The translations under genes and the position numbers were made by a program. From Blattamonas nauphoetae (taxonomy: Eukaryota > Preaxostyla > Oxymonadida): a stretch of DNA of 64,000 bases. This document shows, piece after piece, positions 1-12,800 of the stretch. A model generated the notes under the pieces. It saw only the letters and a program-made list of their open reading frames with translations. It had not been told where the DNA came from and ran no database searches. The stretch covers positions 1-64,000 of the forward strand of contig JARBJD010000092.1 in NCBI GenBank assembly GCA_033064195.1. The letters are read 5' to 3'. Within the stretch, counting starts at the first letter, position 1. Each line of letters begins with the position of its first letter.

Positions 1-1199
1 CCCCAATCGTCACTTCTCGCCCGCTTCTCCCCAATCGTCACTCTCGCCCGCTTCTCCCGAATCTCACTCTCGCCACTTCTCCCAATCGTCACTCTCGCCC
101 ACTTCTCCCAATCGTCACTCTCGCCCGCTTCTCCCAATCGTCACTCTCGCCCGCTTCTCCCGAATCATCACTCTCGCCCGCATCTCCCGAATCATCACTC
201 GCCCGCTTCTCCCGAATCATCACTCTCGCCCGCATCTCCCGAATCATCACTCTCGCCCGCTTCTCCCCAATCGTCACTCTCGCCCGCTTCTCCCCAATCG
301 TCACTCTCGCCCGCTTCTCCCCAATCGTCACTCTCGCCCGCTTCTCCCGAATCTTCACTCTCGCCACTTCTCCCCAATCGTCACTCTCGCCACTTCTCCC
401 CAATCGTCACTCTCGCCCGCTTCTCCCCAATCGTCACTCTCGCCCGCTTCTCCCGAATCATCACTCTCGCCCGCTTCTCCCGAATCGTCACTCTCGCCCG
501 CATCTCCCGAATCATCACTCTCGCCCGCTTCTCCCCAATCGTCACTCTCGCCCGCTTCTCCCCAATCGTCACTCGCCCGCTTCTCCCCAATCGTCACTCT
601 CGCCCGCTTCTCCCGAATCATCACTCTCGCCCGCATCTCCCGAATCATCACTCGCCCGCTTCTCCCGAATCATCACTCTCGCCCGCTTCTCCCCAATCGT
701 CACTCGCCCGCTTCTCCCGAATCATCACTCTCGCCACTTCTCCCCAATCGTCACTCTCGCCCGCTTCTCCCGAATCATCACTCTCGCCACTTCTCCCCAA
801 TCGTCACTCTCGCCCGCTTCTCCCAATCGTCACTCTCGCCCGCTTCTCCCGGAATCATCACTCGCCCGCATCTCCCGAATCATCACTCTCGCCCGCTTCT
901 CCCGAATCATCACTCTCGCCCGCTTCTCCCCAATCGTCACTCTCGCCCGCTTCTCCCCAATCGTCACTCTCGCCCGCATCTCCCGAATCATCACTCTCGC
1001 CCACATCTCCCGAATCATCACTCTCGCCCGCATCTCCCGAATCATCACTCTCGCCCGCTTCTCCCGAATCATCACTCTCGCCCGCTTCTCCCCAATCGTC
1101 ACTCTCGCCCGCTTCTCCCCAATCGTCACTCTCGCCCGCTTCTCCCCAATCGTCACTCTCGCCCGCATCTCCCGAATCGTCACTCTCGCCCGCATCTCC
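1..1199. repeat. 27-bp minisatellite array, open at left edge
   Basis: About 44 copies of a 27-bp unit are seen head to tail, alternating between two variants (core CCCAATCGTCACTCTCGCCC versus CGAATCATCACTCTCGCCC, plus CGCTTCT/CGCATCT). Occasional units lack a TC pair or carry the short form CACTTCT. Because 27 is a multiple of three, the minus strand stays open in more than one frame and gives 9-residue repeats (RARVTIGEK or GESDDWGEA), but units with 1-2 base changes break each frame. No start, domain or splice context supports a protein. The array ends abruptly at unique sequence near 1200. Confidence 0.95.
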
Positions 1200-1430
1200 G
1201 CATAGCTCTCCTCGCCAACGTAAGACTTTCCACTTGCACCCTCCATTATCGTCCCAACTTCACTTACTTGTCCGTTCGAGTCCGTTGATCTCCTTTCTCA
1301 CAATATCTGTCTTTTTATTCTAATCCTTTAAAAAAACAGTTCGATTCTCCATTTCTACACCTAAAATCAACACTCCGTTGTTGCTTTTGCCTTCAAACTC
1401 ACTATTATTACTACTTTTCAATTATCCGCC

Positions 1431-1718
1431 CTAGATTGATGCAATCTTAATCAACATTTTAGTATTGAGTATCGTGAAATGGGATCGATCGTCCAGAAAA
1501 GCAGTCGGTCGGTCGACGACCAGTCGGACCGACCGCTGCCCATGCCTAGATTTTGGCACAAGATCCTCCAGAAAATGGACAGCCTTGTTTTGAAGGGCAT
1601 CGTCAAAGAATCGTAGATCACGCACGAGTGAGACCAGAGAACAATATAGAGCTGATTTGGGAGAAAATTTTTGAAAACTTGGTAGCGTACCCACGCTCCT
1701 AATTGAGATGTACACCAC
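1431..1718 (-). pseudogene. Relic of the ARM-like multicopy family (N-terminal piece)
   Basis: On the minus strand this piece reads SLVSLVRD, then ALQNKAV and FLE, the same N-terminal block (SLVSLVRD..ALQNKAVRFLEYLEP) found in the better copy at 35515. Only about 60 residues match. Homology stops inside the family's N-terminal third and no downstream helices are visible, so this is a gene fragment. It lies between the minisatellite and a foldback element, either of which may have removed the rest. The function of the family is unknown to me. Confidence 0.7.
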
Positions 1719-1756
1719 ATTTTTTTATCTTTTTCAGAATGAAGAGGACTCTGACT

Positions 1757-2361
1757 GCATAATAGTAGTGTCAATAATCCGTACATATTCAAAAATCCGT
1801 ACAATGGGGATTGAAAAAGTTAGATGGGTCAAACTAAGAAAAATAAAAATTGGTTCCGCGCCGAAACCCCTGTGTCGGGAGAAAACCTCAAAATACTGTT
1901 TCCTTTAGGCATCCACATATTTTTCTCAACTTTTTGCCCTCATTTCTCCACAACCAGCCATCCGTTTTGAATCAAATAAAATGCATTGTGATCATAAAGA
2001 TCTCGACAAAAGCTGCTCAAAAAATAAAAGATTTTTTTTCTAAGAATTTTTTGTCGAGAAAAATATGGGTTTTTTCCATTTTCCCAAATATCCAGAATTG
2101 TTTCTCCCAATTTTTTTCAAAATGTTCATTTCACCAAAAAAACGTGTTTGTGAAAAATTCCATCGAAATCGGTTCATGGGTTGTGAAGATATTACCGAAA
2201 CGATTTTTTTTATTGGGCAAAAGGGGGTATTTTGAGGTTTTCTCCCGACACAGGGGTTTCGGCGCGGAACCAAATTTTAGATTTCTTAGTTTGACCAATA
2301 TATATTTTTCAAGCCCCATGTTACGGATTTATGAAAAGTTCGGTTTATTGAAACATCTATA
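1757..2361. mobile_element. Foldback / MITE-like element with about 110-140-bp inverted termini
   Basis: Positions about 1761-1900 and 2226-2361 are inverted copies of each other. The strongest part is a run of more than 40 bp containing GGTTCCGCGCCGAAACCCC and CTGTGTCGGGAGAAAACCTC. The outer part is weaker (TCAATAA, then CCG, then AAATCCGTA). The interior is AT-rich and has no convincing gene; small open frames simply mirror the repeat. No clear target duplication was found. The superfamily is unassigned; a non-autonomous DNA transposon is the simplest reading. Confidence 0.7.
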
Positions 2362-2889
2362 AATCTATTACATTTTTTGTTTGGGCATAGATTGAAAAAA
2401 CAAGGGAATTAACGATCTAAGCTGTAAAACTGAAATTTGTTTCATGTAAACATCTTATTTTGAGGTACAAGACTATGTTAATCAATTACTAGACGAAAAA
2501 AATTCTAAAGAGTGAGAAAACGAGAGATCAACAAAATTGACTGTATCTTGATGCTATCCACAAAATCAAGAAAAGAACCATCAAATCATGTTCATTCACG
2601 ACACCTCCTCGACTATGTAAAGTTTGGAAAAAGTGGTACGGAGGCTGGTTTCTGCAAGTTTTCAAAAAGTTTCTCCCATTTGTCCTCGAATGCCAATTCT
2701 GAACGAGGATTGAAATGCGGGAAATCTGAATGTACTGGCTTGACAATTGAACGTGAATCAGATGAATGGTTAAAGGTATCATGTAATGTCGAATTCAAAC
2801 GATATGGTTTGTTCCCCATTGAAAGGATTCAACGATCATCCCATTTCTCGCTGGATTCAGAGAACAATGAATGCGTCAGATGTACTGAA
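2362..2889. other. No supported gene; flank of the hAT-like insertion
   Basis: Open frames exist on both strands (for example 2512-2892 plus and 2613-2819 minus) but they overlap each other, have no recognisable domain or splice structure, and are probably decayed coding sequence. The segment ends with the 8-bp left target copy GTACTGAA at 2882-2889. Confidence 0.5.
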
Positions 2890-5209
2890 TAGGCTTGTCT
2901 GACCGGCACTGACCGGTCAGTTTTCACCGAAAAGTACTGACGGTCACTGACCGGAGAAATACCAGAACCCATAGTCCAGAGTTACAATTTCTCCGAAGTG
3001 TTTTCATTTTGATCCGAGATTTGCAGAAATCCCATGAAAATCAACGTAATTTCTGCTGCAGATGATTGGATTGAATTATTGTCACTTCATTCAGGCCGTC
3101 TCACTCTTCTTTACAGGCATTTGAAGATCGTGCGGTTCTTCAAAACAGTTATGGACGGATGATCGTTCTGATTCGTCATCTCTTACAGAAACCATTATAG
3201 CTGCAAGTCCTACTTCTGTGAAATGAATCACAACGACATATTCATTTGACAATAATGCAAGAAAAGATGGTATTGTGATGTCATCCGACTCATTCTCATT
3301 TCGCTCATCAATCCCCTTATTATCCCTAAATTCATCTCATCTCGTTTTTTTTCTTCTATTTTCTCAGGATCTCTTGCCTCTGCTGTTCCATCATCGTCTT
3401 GTACGATCTGCTGCATGCCGTTTTCTTCACGGTCAAGTTCCAGTTCTATCCTAGCTGTTTATGTGGAAATCTCATTGATCTTTGTCGTCGGTTTGATTCT
3501 TGGATATTCTTGGGGTGATCGTTCCATCTCAGTCCAACCAAAAAGGGTCGAATCTTTGATTTCAGAGGCGAATCTGAATTTACCACCCACAACGACAGCA
3601 GATACACTCCCTCCATTCATTTCATTCCATCTCCACTGCCACTACTATTCTCTAGCCATCAACCACAATGAAGTGAGATTTTACAAAACCGAAACAACGT
3701 CCAGAACCATCGATCAAACAGCAACGAACAGAAAAGAAGAGAAGTAGTTTGTCACACATGTTCCTCATCTCTTATTCCAACTCTCTGTCCATTCAGAAAC
3801 TCAATGTTGTGCTGAAGTTGATTCTCGATAAGGTTGGAGGGAAGAATCCGGATCTCGTTGTGAAAGTTTGATGATCAGTGCAAACATAGACCAAGACTGG
3901 ACTTATTGTATTGTCATTTCTCGCTTTACTTCATCTGGTCTTCATCAACAAAACAACACTCGATGTGAATGTCAAAACTAAATAAAATCTGAGAGATTAA
4001 GTGAACGGGATCTTCTCCAGCCGACTGATTGTGGAGAAAGGAGAATGTCTGTGACAAGACCAGATGATTTCTCCAACAGCTGCTGACTGACACTTGTGAC
4101 AACGAAAAGATTGGAGGGTACGTGGATGAATATCAGATGCACTCCCTGCACACAGCCATCCACATACTCCACAACTGTCAACTTCTTCTCTGCTGCGTTA
4201 GAAGGGGAGAAGCCCATCCAATGTGGGGAGTCCATCTGACAAGTGCGGTGAGTGAGGAACAGTGTCAGAGTGCTCAGACAGATCGAGGAAGCCGAACTGA
4301 GAAGGCGGTGGAGAGACGATGGTTGGGTTTGGAGTGTGTTGAAGGCTGTCGACGCTGCCGTTCTATTATGGGTGTGTTGGTGTTGGGTTCCCTTTCGACT
4401 AGAGAGTGGCTGGGAGAAACTCATGCCCTTCGATTGTTGCTGTGTCGTCGGCCACCGCAACACCTGATGAGGACGTTGCCGGCATTGGTGCAACATCAAG
4501 TTCTGTCTGATGAGTAGGATCTTGTCGAGGAAGGTCGTTTCGGAGGGAATTTGGACTTTCCTGGCATAAACAGCAGGAGGGATAACTTCAATCGCATGTT
4601 GGTCAGTATCCCACAAGTGCTAGAGAGCAGCAGTGGCAGAAATCCGAAGTGGCGTCAGGGCAGAGGGGAAAGCAGACAAGAGAGTCATACTCGATAGAGA
4701 TATGATGGAGAGGAGTGAACGGGGACAACAAAAGTCTGAGAGGTAGAAAAAGGAGGAAAAGAGACTTGATTAGATGGACTGATGACGTCGCAATGAATGG
4801 AAGTCTGAAATCAACAAAAAAGAGATTGAAATGCGAAAAGAAGACCTAGAAACTGTCCTGTGACTTCGATTCACGATGAGAGCAAAAGATTGAGGAGACG
4901 TCATCAAGATGTGTGTTTCGGCTCCGATTAGTCCTGAATCCCGTATTGAGGTCGATTATCTGAAGAAAAGTGAGAATAAGACAGAGATGGTGAGAAAAAA
5001 TCAGTTCCAACGAACGAGGAACGTAGAGCCGAACAAATAATTGAAACCAGAGTGCCAAACGGTATCCAGAAGCAGCTTCCAACATGCATATCTGTAAATG
5101 TCTTAGTTTCTTGTTCATAGCACGTGATTTCATGATCAGGTTAGATCTGACCCTTTGAAAAATTTCGGACTGACACTGACCGGCACTTTTGGCCGGTCAG
5201 ACAAGCCTA
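2890..5209. mobile_element. hAT-like non-autonomous transposon, 2.3 kb
   Basis: The ends are inverted: TAGGCTTGTCTGACCGG at 2890 and its reverse complement ending at 5209. The sub-terminal parts are rich in ACTGACCGG motifs. The flanks are GTACTGAA (2882-2889) and CTACTGAA (5210-5217), a 7-of-8 match to an 8-bp target duplication. An 8-bp duplication with TAGG... ends is typical of the hAT superfamily. No hAT transposase (dimerisation region, RW motif) is visible. The longest frame inside (minus, 3978-4616, about 212 codons) is not recognised, so the element is non-autonomous or carries unrelated DNA. Confidence 0.75.
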
Positions 5210-5526
5210 CTACTGAACCACCACTTCTTCCACCTGTGATCATCCCTGTTCCGAGAACGATGTGATATTCCTTCCAGATCGGTGTCATATAGATCTCACC
5301 CATGATTCAAATCTCGAGCCAGTTCAACGGATTGCCTCGACGAGTATTCCCTGAAACTCTTTTTCTATCGCATCTCCTCCAGCTCTTTATCTCATTGTCT
5401 GCCTTATAGACGTGACCTTGAGTCTCAAAGAGAATCTCACAGTCGTTTCAAGAAACACTTTCTATTTCGTCCAATCTGCTCACATCACGATTTAATCGAC
5501 AGAATCGCCAAATAAATTCATTCTTA

Positions 5527-8500
5527 ATGATTTCTAGCGACATTTATGATGCAGATCCCTTGAATATTGGGGCGATTCATCACACAAACACATCACAATC
5601 GTTTCTAACTTTTGTTGGAGCTTATGATACCTCTGAAGGCACAGTCTCATGGAAAGTATATCACGTTTTTTTCTCTGATATTTAAGTATTTAATGGAGTG
5701 GTTTGTTGAAGTTGTCCTCTTTTTGGACAATCGACTCAAACAATGGCCATCTGCTCCGCCTCTGACCTCTGATGATCTTCGGATTGACAACTCTCGTGTT
5801 GCACACATCAGTTTGTTGGTTTCATTTCGCTTTCTTCCTCGTTTCAGATCCTCCTCCTTCAACCAGTCCAACACTTCGTGAGAACGCCTTCTCATCTGAC
5901 CTTTCTGTCATCTGCGAACTTTTTCTGACGGCTCTTCTGATTCTTGAAGATCGTCATTCGTTAAACTCTCCTCCTGATCCAGATGATCATCCTCTTGTCG
6001 TCAGTCGAATCTTCCTTGACATTTTGGACTCTTTTGTGAAATCGAAAGATATCTTAATTCCTGAAACAGCTCAAGCTGATTATTACCAAGCTCTTGCCCA
6101 ATTCCGGCCAAAATTCCAAGTGAATACTCGCGACGAATCAAGGACCATCTCTTGTCAAGTCTTACGACCAGTTTTAACAAGGCATGTGGGTGATCGTGTG
6201 CGAGCAGGCCTTTTAATCTTGCCTGAACATTCACTCTTCCAACAGAAGGATGTGGAAAACTCGAAAGAACTGACGGATGTTGTGAAGGATGCTCTGAAGC
6301 GATACTCAAAAGAGAAGGTGCGAGAAGAGTTTGACTCGTTTGAGGGATGGAAGGGATTGATGAGGAAGATTGTTGCGAACGAGGAAACTGTGGTGTGCTT
6401 CTTGTTTTCGTGTTTGATTTGATTTGTTGTTTGTGTTTCAGTGTGACATCTCGTTTGTGCGGACCTGGATCTTCCGACCGACTCTGACGTCTCTTCTGTC
6501 GAAACACCAACACTTGATGTCCCTTCGCCCTCCTTCACTCCCACTCCCGTCTGCTCACCGCGCATCATCACTTTCAAATCATTCACTCACTTCATCAGAA
6601 TCGAATGATCATCCTTTCCAACTTCGAACTGAAATAGCTGAAATGACGACACTTGAGTCATCCATTGTCAACTCTGATCTTCATCTTGGCTCCTCTTCGT
6701 CTCTCACATTCTCCCAAACCGACACAGACACTTCGTCAGCATCACTCTCACTTGAAGCACAACCACCACCGTCACTGGATACACAATCATCCTCCTCGCC
6801 TGCCCGATCAGACACTGGTTGGATGATCAGCACTCTCCACAACCTCATTTCTGCTCCTCTTCTGCCATCCTCAATCCTATGTTCTAATTCTGATGCAACG
6901 ATTTTCAATGTCAAAACAAGTTTCTCTCATTCGTTAGATCTCAATGAGACGTTCAACTCATCTCTGTTTGATGAAGCAGATGAAGACACGATTGTCAATG
7001 CACTTGACAGACTGTCCAATGTTTATTCTCACCACGGGAACCTGTCCATCATTGATGATCCACCCGCCTTCGTTGATCGTCTTGTCGGGGCTCTCGGCAG
7101 TTCTCATGCCCGCCTTCGCGTTCACTCACTTTTCGTGTTGATGTTGATTATCAGTCAAATGGGAGTGGAGATTGTGAGCGAGTTGCATCGTTACAACCTT
7201 CGCTCCGCCTTTCGAGATGGGACGAAGGAAGAACAGACATTCTTCGTCTACTTTTTGGTCCACCGCTTCGAACATCTCTCCAAAACAAACACGCCAAGTC
7301 TCACGCAGGAGATCTCCGATTTTGACTTCGCTGGATTTCTGACAGCTGACTTGTCGAAAAACGACCTCTTTGCGTTTTCGATTTTGTTCGTTGTGCGTGT
7401 CTGGAGAACACAAGCAGACTATCCCACTACTCGTCACTGGGCGATGGACTTCCTCCTCCGCTTTGAACACAATCAGAATGTTTTGGGCCGAGTTTGTGAG
7501 CATTGGAAAACACCAAGGGATCCATCACCTGACGAACAGATGCTTTCCTACAGTTTCATGAATTATGCAGTGCTCCTCTCTTATTTTCACAGAATTGCTT
7601 TCCCTGAAGAAGTGACAAGATTCATCGAGAACAACCAAACACACGTCGAAGTCACCTATCCATCACTTTATCTGAGCCACACATCACTCAACCCGAAATA
7701 CCGAAGAAATGTCTTCCCAATCGAACTTCTCTTTGAACGACAAGCACGTTCAGATCCATTTCCACTTCTCAGAACGAACACAGAAATTCTCGCTCAGGAT
7801 TCCACACAATTCCTTCACACTCCACTTTTCGGTCTCCACTCTCTTCTCATTCGCGGTTTCTTTTCTTCCCTCCCCGAAGAGGAAAGATCCCATCAACAGA
7901 TTCTGTTCACAGTGAGGGCAGGCGATAAAAATCTGCAAGCTGAGACACTCGTCTTGTATTCTCTCTTCCCCCCTCCTCTCTTCATTCGGTTGTTTCTCAC
8001 GCCATTTCCGGCGGTGAAGACGCAACCAGCTGTTCCTCTCAAATTATTCTTGGTCCTACCGCTGTTGGTTGCCTCAACAGCCCCGTTCGGAGATTGTCTG
8101 TCTCTGAAGTGGATGTTCCAACGTCTCACTCCACTTAATTCAGATGATGAGAGGGAAGTAACACTTATTCGAGATTGTCGAGAGGTTGTGATTGCTCTGC
8201 ACTGGCTGAACATTCCCTCTCACTTTGACTCTCCTCTTCTCGCTCATTGTTCTTCGCTGCTCGCTTCCCAACCACTCTCTCTCCGCACATCTCTCGACCA
8301 CCAATTGAGCCTTCTCAGCCTGGTGACCGATCCGTCCAAGTCTTCTTTCCAAGGCCTTCCTTCGTCGAACATCTTCCAAATGCAACTTTTCGTCAAAACT
8401 ATCCGTGAAGCATCCCTTGTGCTCCAACTATCCACTTCTGACCATCTTTTCACCTGGCCAATTGTCGATTTTTCTCTCCCAATGATCAGTCGTTTGATGT

Positions 8501-8800
8501 GTGTCCTTTTATTCTCTTCATCTTCTTTTCAGGATTCCTTTTCCAGCAGCTGTCTCCGTTCTTCTCGAAATGTTTCATCGCCTCGTTCTGACGTGTTCTG
8601 ATGAGGCGAAGATGAAGTTGGTGAAGCATGGATTGTTGGATGTGGTGGTGGTTGCCGTGTCACAGTCTTCGTTTCTTTCGGATTATGAAAGTGGGATTGT
8701 TGTGATTGGTGGACTTCTGGATTCGATTCATCGAATGAGTCTTCAAAATTGGATTGTTGGAATGGACTTCTCGTCTCTGCTGGGTTCATTGACGGTCTGA
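5527..8800 (+). CDS. Large helical protein of unknown function, five exons
   Basis: Proposed exons are 5527-5655, 5687-5795, 5848-6392, 6442-8498 and 8533-8800, about 1,030 residues. Start chosen: the ATG in TTAATGATTTCTAGC, which opens the frame that splices into the rest. The introns (31, 52, 49 and 34 nt) have donors GTATAT, GTGTTG, GTGTGC and GTGTGT and all end in AG; the first ends in AAG and is the least certain. All joins keep frame. The protein is soluble-looking, leucine-rich and largely helical, without a signal peptide or membrane segment. A serine/threonine-rich stretch lies near residues 270-370. I do not recognise a named domain; an ARM/HEAT-like solenoid is possible but unproven. 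The hAT-like element ends about 300 bp upstream. Confidence 0.75.
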
Positions 8801-9865
8801 AGTTGACTTGATTCGGAAACGGCCTCCAGAAACATCACAACGAAAATCATGATTCATCGAATGGTATCCAGTTCTTCTTGGATCAGTTGGTCCTGATTTC
8901 GGATAGAGACACATTCTTTTCTTTCTGTTCAGAACCCTCATCTCATTCAAGGGTGAAGGGAGGATCTGCAACTTCCACTCGAATCTTCAGTCATCTGTCG
9001 TCATTCACTCCTTCGATTTGACCTCCAATTATGTTCATGTTCGGTCTGTGATTCGGTCGCGATTGCGTCAGATCACCACGCCTCAGTTGAGCTGATGGAC
9101 TTGATCACTTCAATGACTGTTTTATGCTCAGCATTTCACGAAAAACCGAACTCGAAAAATCAAATACGTGACAACACGTCTCAACAGAAAGAATCCGCCA
9201 TTTCAAAGAGAGTATCTCCTTCATCTCAAACTGAGATCTCGGAATGTGTCATTCTGGTGTGATTGAAGAATCAAACAATGATGAACGAGTCTCTCATTCC
9301 TCAATATCGTCCAAGTGCAAAGCACGACGTCGATTGAAGGCGAGGATGAAACAAACAACAACGACGATCATCTTTGCATTCCAGGCGTCTGCTCTCTGAA
9401 ATGCATCATTTCATGTCCTCCCCTCATCGATTTATCGTCCTTCCGAACTGGTCTATTTCCATAGAAAGCTCTTTCCAGGTTTCTTTCTCGAGATTCATTC
9501 GAATGACTCATAAGTGGTCTGTAGGAGATAAATATCGCTTGGTTCAGTAGGAGTACCGCATAATATATTTCTAAGAACATCTTGATGACATTTGGTTGTG
9601 GGAGGATTGATTCATCACCGACATGACTCGACTGTGGATGTTCCAGGATTGTAGAATCATGAAGATTGCCATTTCAAAGTTGATGGTCTGGACAGATAGG
9701 CAATGATCGGGGCATGATGGAAAGGAATTCAGATTTCTCCTTGATATGCAGGGGATCGCTGGACACGACAGGATTCGTTGAGGAGTCGAATTGAATGATG
9801 CCGAGTACGATTCACATGATTAAGGGATCCAACATTAGTGGCGATTCAAGGCCGATCTCATCAAA
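8801..9865. other. Intergenic, no supported gene
   Basis: About 1.07 kb between two plus-strand genes. Short frames occur on both strands but none has a start, domain or splice context that convinces. The part up to about 9150 may be decayed continuation of the upstream family (a TTCTGTTCAG acceptor-like site lies near 8930). It must also contain the promoter of the gene at 9866. Confidence 0.5.
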
Positions 9866-12800
9866 ATGGGCTTCTTCCCCATCGTGCTCTGCGTGGTCCA
9901 AGTCACGATTTGTACTGAAGATGACTCTCCACCCCTTCAGAAGAGATCCATCTCCGAAATGATCAAAATGTCAGAACACCAAGCAACCAACAACCGCAAT
10001 AAGGAACAAATCATCCAGTTCCCAATCGGAGAGTTTTGGGGAATCGATCAGACCATTGACTCGCAATCCCTCTCTCTTCTCGGCTCGAATGGAACCATCT
10101 TTCTCGTTGACACTCCATACTCGCATCAACCATCCAACCAGATTCCTCTTTCACCTCATCGTTCTTCACTGTTGATGATTTCGAACTCGTCATTGTTTGT
10201 GTCGTTCATTACTTTTGATATTTCCGAACGAGCTGTGATTTCACCAACCACGCACAAATCCCGGGTTGGAAGCGATTCACTCCCGATTTGTGCCCATCTG
10301 ACCCATTCCACAGTTTCATTTCGTGAATCAACTTTCATCATCTCTTCCTCCACACCCCCATTCACTATTTCCTCGTCGCCATTTGGAAGCTCTTCAACAT
10401 CTTTAACTATCACTGATTGTGTTGTGAAGAGTATCAATTCTGTTGTTCCAGCCCTTTCGTCGTTCGTGAATGAAAATGGGAATCCTCTCTCAGTTGAAAT
10501 CACGATTTCTGACTTTTCGCAACATTCCTCACTTTTCACTGACTTTGAAGGCGTTTGCTGTTCCACTGATCCGATTTCGGAATCTGTTTCTGTGCACAAC
10601 ACGTTATCTTCGGTTCGTCTCTCGAACATCACGTCCCTGACCTCCTCGCGCTCACCGTCTCGTCTCCACTCGTCAGACCGAATGATTGGGAGTGAATTTG
10701 TGGGAGTCGAGAATTGTCTTTTTGGGACAATGGTTCATCGACTTGGATCGTCTCGCTCGCTCCTTTCTCTCAACTCGACCTTCATCGAATGCTCAAATGT
10801 GAACGATCGCCCACAAAATGGAGAATCGTTCGACTTCTCTGTGCAATCGACGCTTGACCGCACTCAGTTCTCTTCCCAGCAAGACGCTCAACACTTCGAG
10901 AACTGCCACTTCACATCGACGAAACCAACATCGTCGTTCAACATCATTGAATACTCTGAGTTTGGTGGTTCATTGAAGTTTGTGGGAAGCTCATTCGAAG
11001 TTGTTGTTGGAACGAAACTGATTGGAGTGATGAAGATCACCGCCAAGAAAGAAGTCTTCCCTCTTTTCGTGTTTGACAGGAGCAGCGTGACATTCTCTCG
11101 CTCAGATGGGGTTATCTCGTCTGGCAGCCAATTCACCTTCGTTTTCTCACCCAACACACACTTCGCATCGAGCAACTTCACTGCTCCCCCAACATCGGCA
11201 TCAACTGGCACCCGAACACTCCTCTTCTCGTCGTCCGTCGCGTTTGCCACGATCACCAACTGTGTCTTCGAGAAGCAGGCCACAACTGGCTATGGTTCCT
11301 GCCTTTACGACTCTCTCTTCTGCTCGGTCATCCTCGCCACATCGTCAATTTTCCGACTCAACTCTGCTCATTCTCGAGGAGGGTCACTTTTCTTGTATTT
11401 TACAAATTCACGCATGTTCCACTGCCACTTCGACAGCAATTCAGCAGGTCAGCAAGGCGGGGCAGTCTTATTCAGTTGGCCCCGTTTTTTGAATTTAGAG
11501 GATGTCCATTTTGTGAGCAACCAGGCAAATCAGACATATTCAACAAACAACACAAAACTCGCTCATTATCGGGGGAATGACATCGGGGTAGTAGCTGGAA
11601 ACGCAAACGAGGTTCTGAACACGATGATCGGCTGCACATCAACGTCTGTCAGTCCCAAGATTGGGTTTTATTATGACACGATCACAAATGGGAATGTGAC
11701 AAATGAAGAAGTTTACTTCCCGAATCCCACAAACACGTCTCTGCCAACAGCTGCAGGTGAGTGGTGGATGAGTGAGGATGGAAGTGGAGAGACGTGCTCC
11801 GAAGCAACACCATGCAATGCGATGTCAGCCGTGAGCGCAGCGATCTCGTCTTCAGAAACAACGAAAACAGGATGGAACAAAGTGAATGTTGGAGTCGGGC
11901 TGTTCTCAGAATCAGTTTCGCCGCTGTCGTTGTCAGTTGAGTTTGTTGGGAGTGGATGGGACCGAAACAGCTCGACATCGACAACTGTGGAACTGTCGTT
12001 GTCAGTTGATGGGAATGCGAACTTCTCGCTCACATCCCTCTCTCTCCTCCCTCACTCCGCGACATCATCGATTCTTCGAATGGAATCAGCAACAGCAAAG
12101 GTTCGACTGGCGAATGTTTGGATTGAAGGAATCTCTTCGCACAACACTCACCTCTTCTCGTTCTCGTCTGGCTCAGCGACATTCCATCTTTGTGTTCTGA
12201 ACACGATCACTCTGACATCGTCGCCAGCAATCTCTTTGACTGGATCGTGTTCGTTGACGATGACTCGATGTTGGGTGATGGAGATTGAGCGAAAAAGAGG
12301 AGATGGAGGAAGTGTGATTGACTCGTCGACGAGTGGAACGATTTCACTTTCGCAGTCTGATTTTGCTCGCTGTGTCTCTTCTGGCTGTTCTGGTTGCCTC
12401 TCCTTCTCGTCATCGTTGAGTTCGAGTGCTGTGAAGTTGTCGAGTGTTTATTTCTCAGACAATGTTGGGAACGAGACAGATCAAGCAGGAATCAGCAATT
12501 TCGCCAACGATCTCTCCTTTTCTGGTTTCGGGACGAAGCAGATCTCGATGTCTGCCGTTCAATCGATCAGCCCCCAACCGCACTGCCTCACCAACTCCTC
12601 TAATTCCTCCTTCGATTCCATTCCTCTCCAATTTAGTGACCAAGGAATCGATTTCCCAGTTTCACCTCGATTCGACCGAGGAACTCCACTTTCCCGTTTC
12701 ACCTCCCTCAACGAATTATTTATGAGTTTAGAAGCAAAACAGAGAGTAACGATCACATTGAAAACCGCGATTCAGCAACCTCTTCGTGCGATGTCATTCG

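Noticed and set aside
1-1246. Repeat proteins encoded on the minus strand of the 27-bp array
   Set aside because: Several frames are open only because the unit is a multiple of three. Each frame breaks at shortened units, and there is no start context, domain or splice signal.
3978-4616. A hAT transposase on the minus strand
   Set aside because: The 212-codon frame is low-complexity (Ser, Gln, Thr, Leu) and lacks any catalytic or dimerisation motif.
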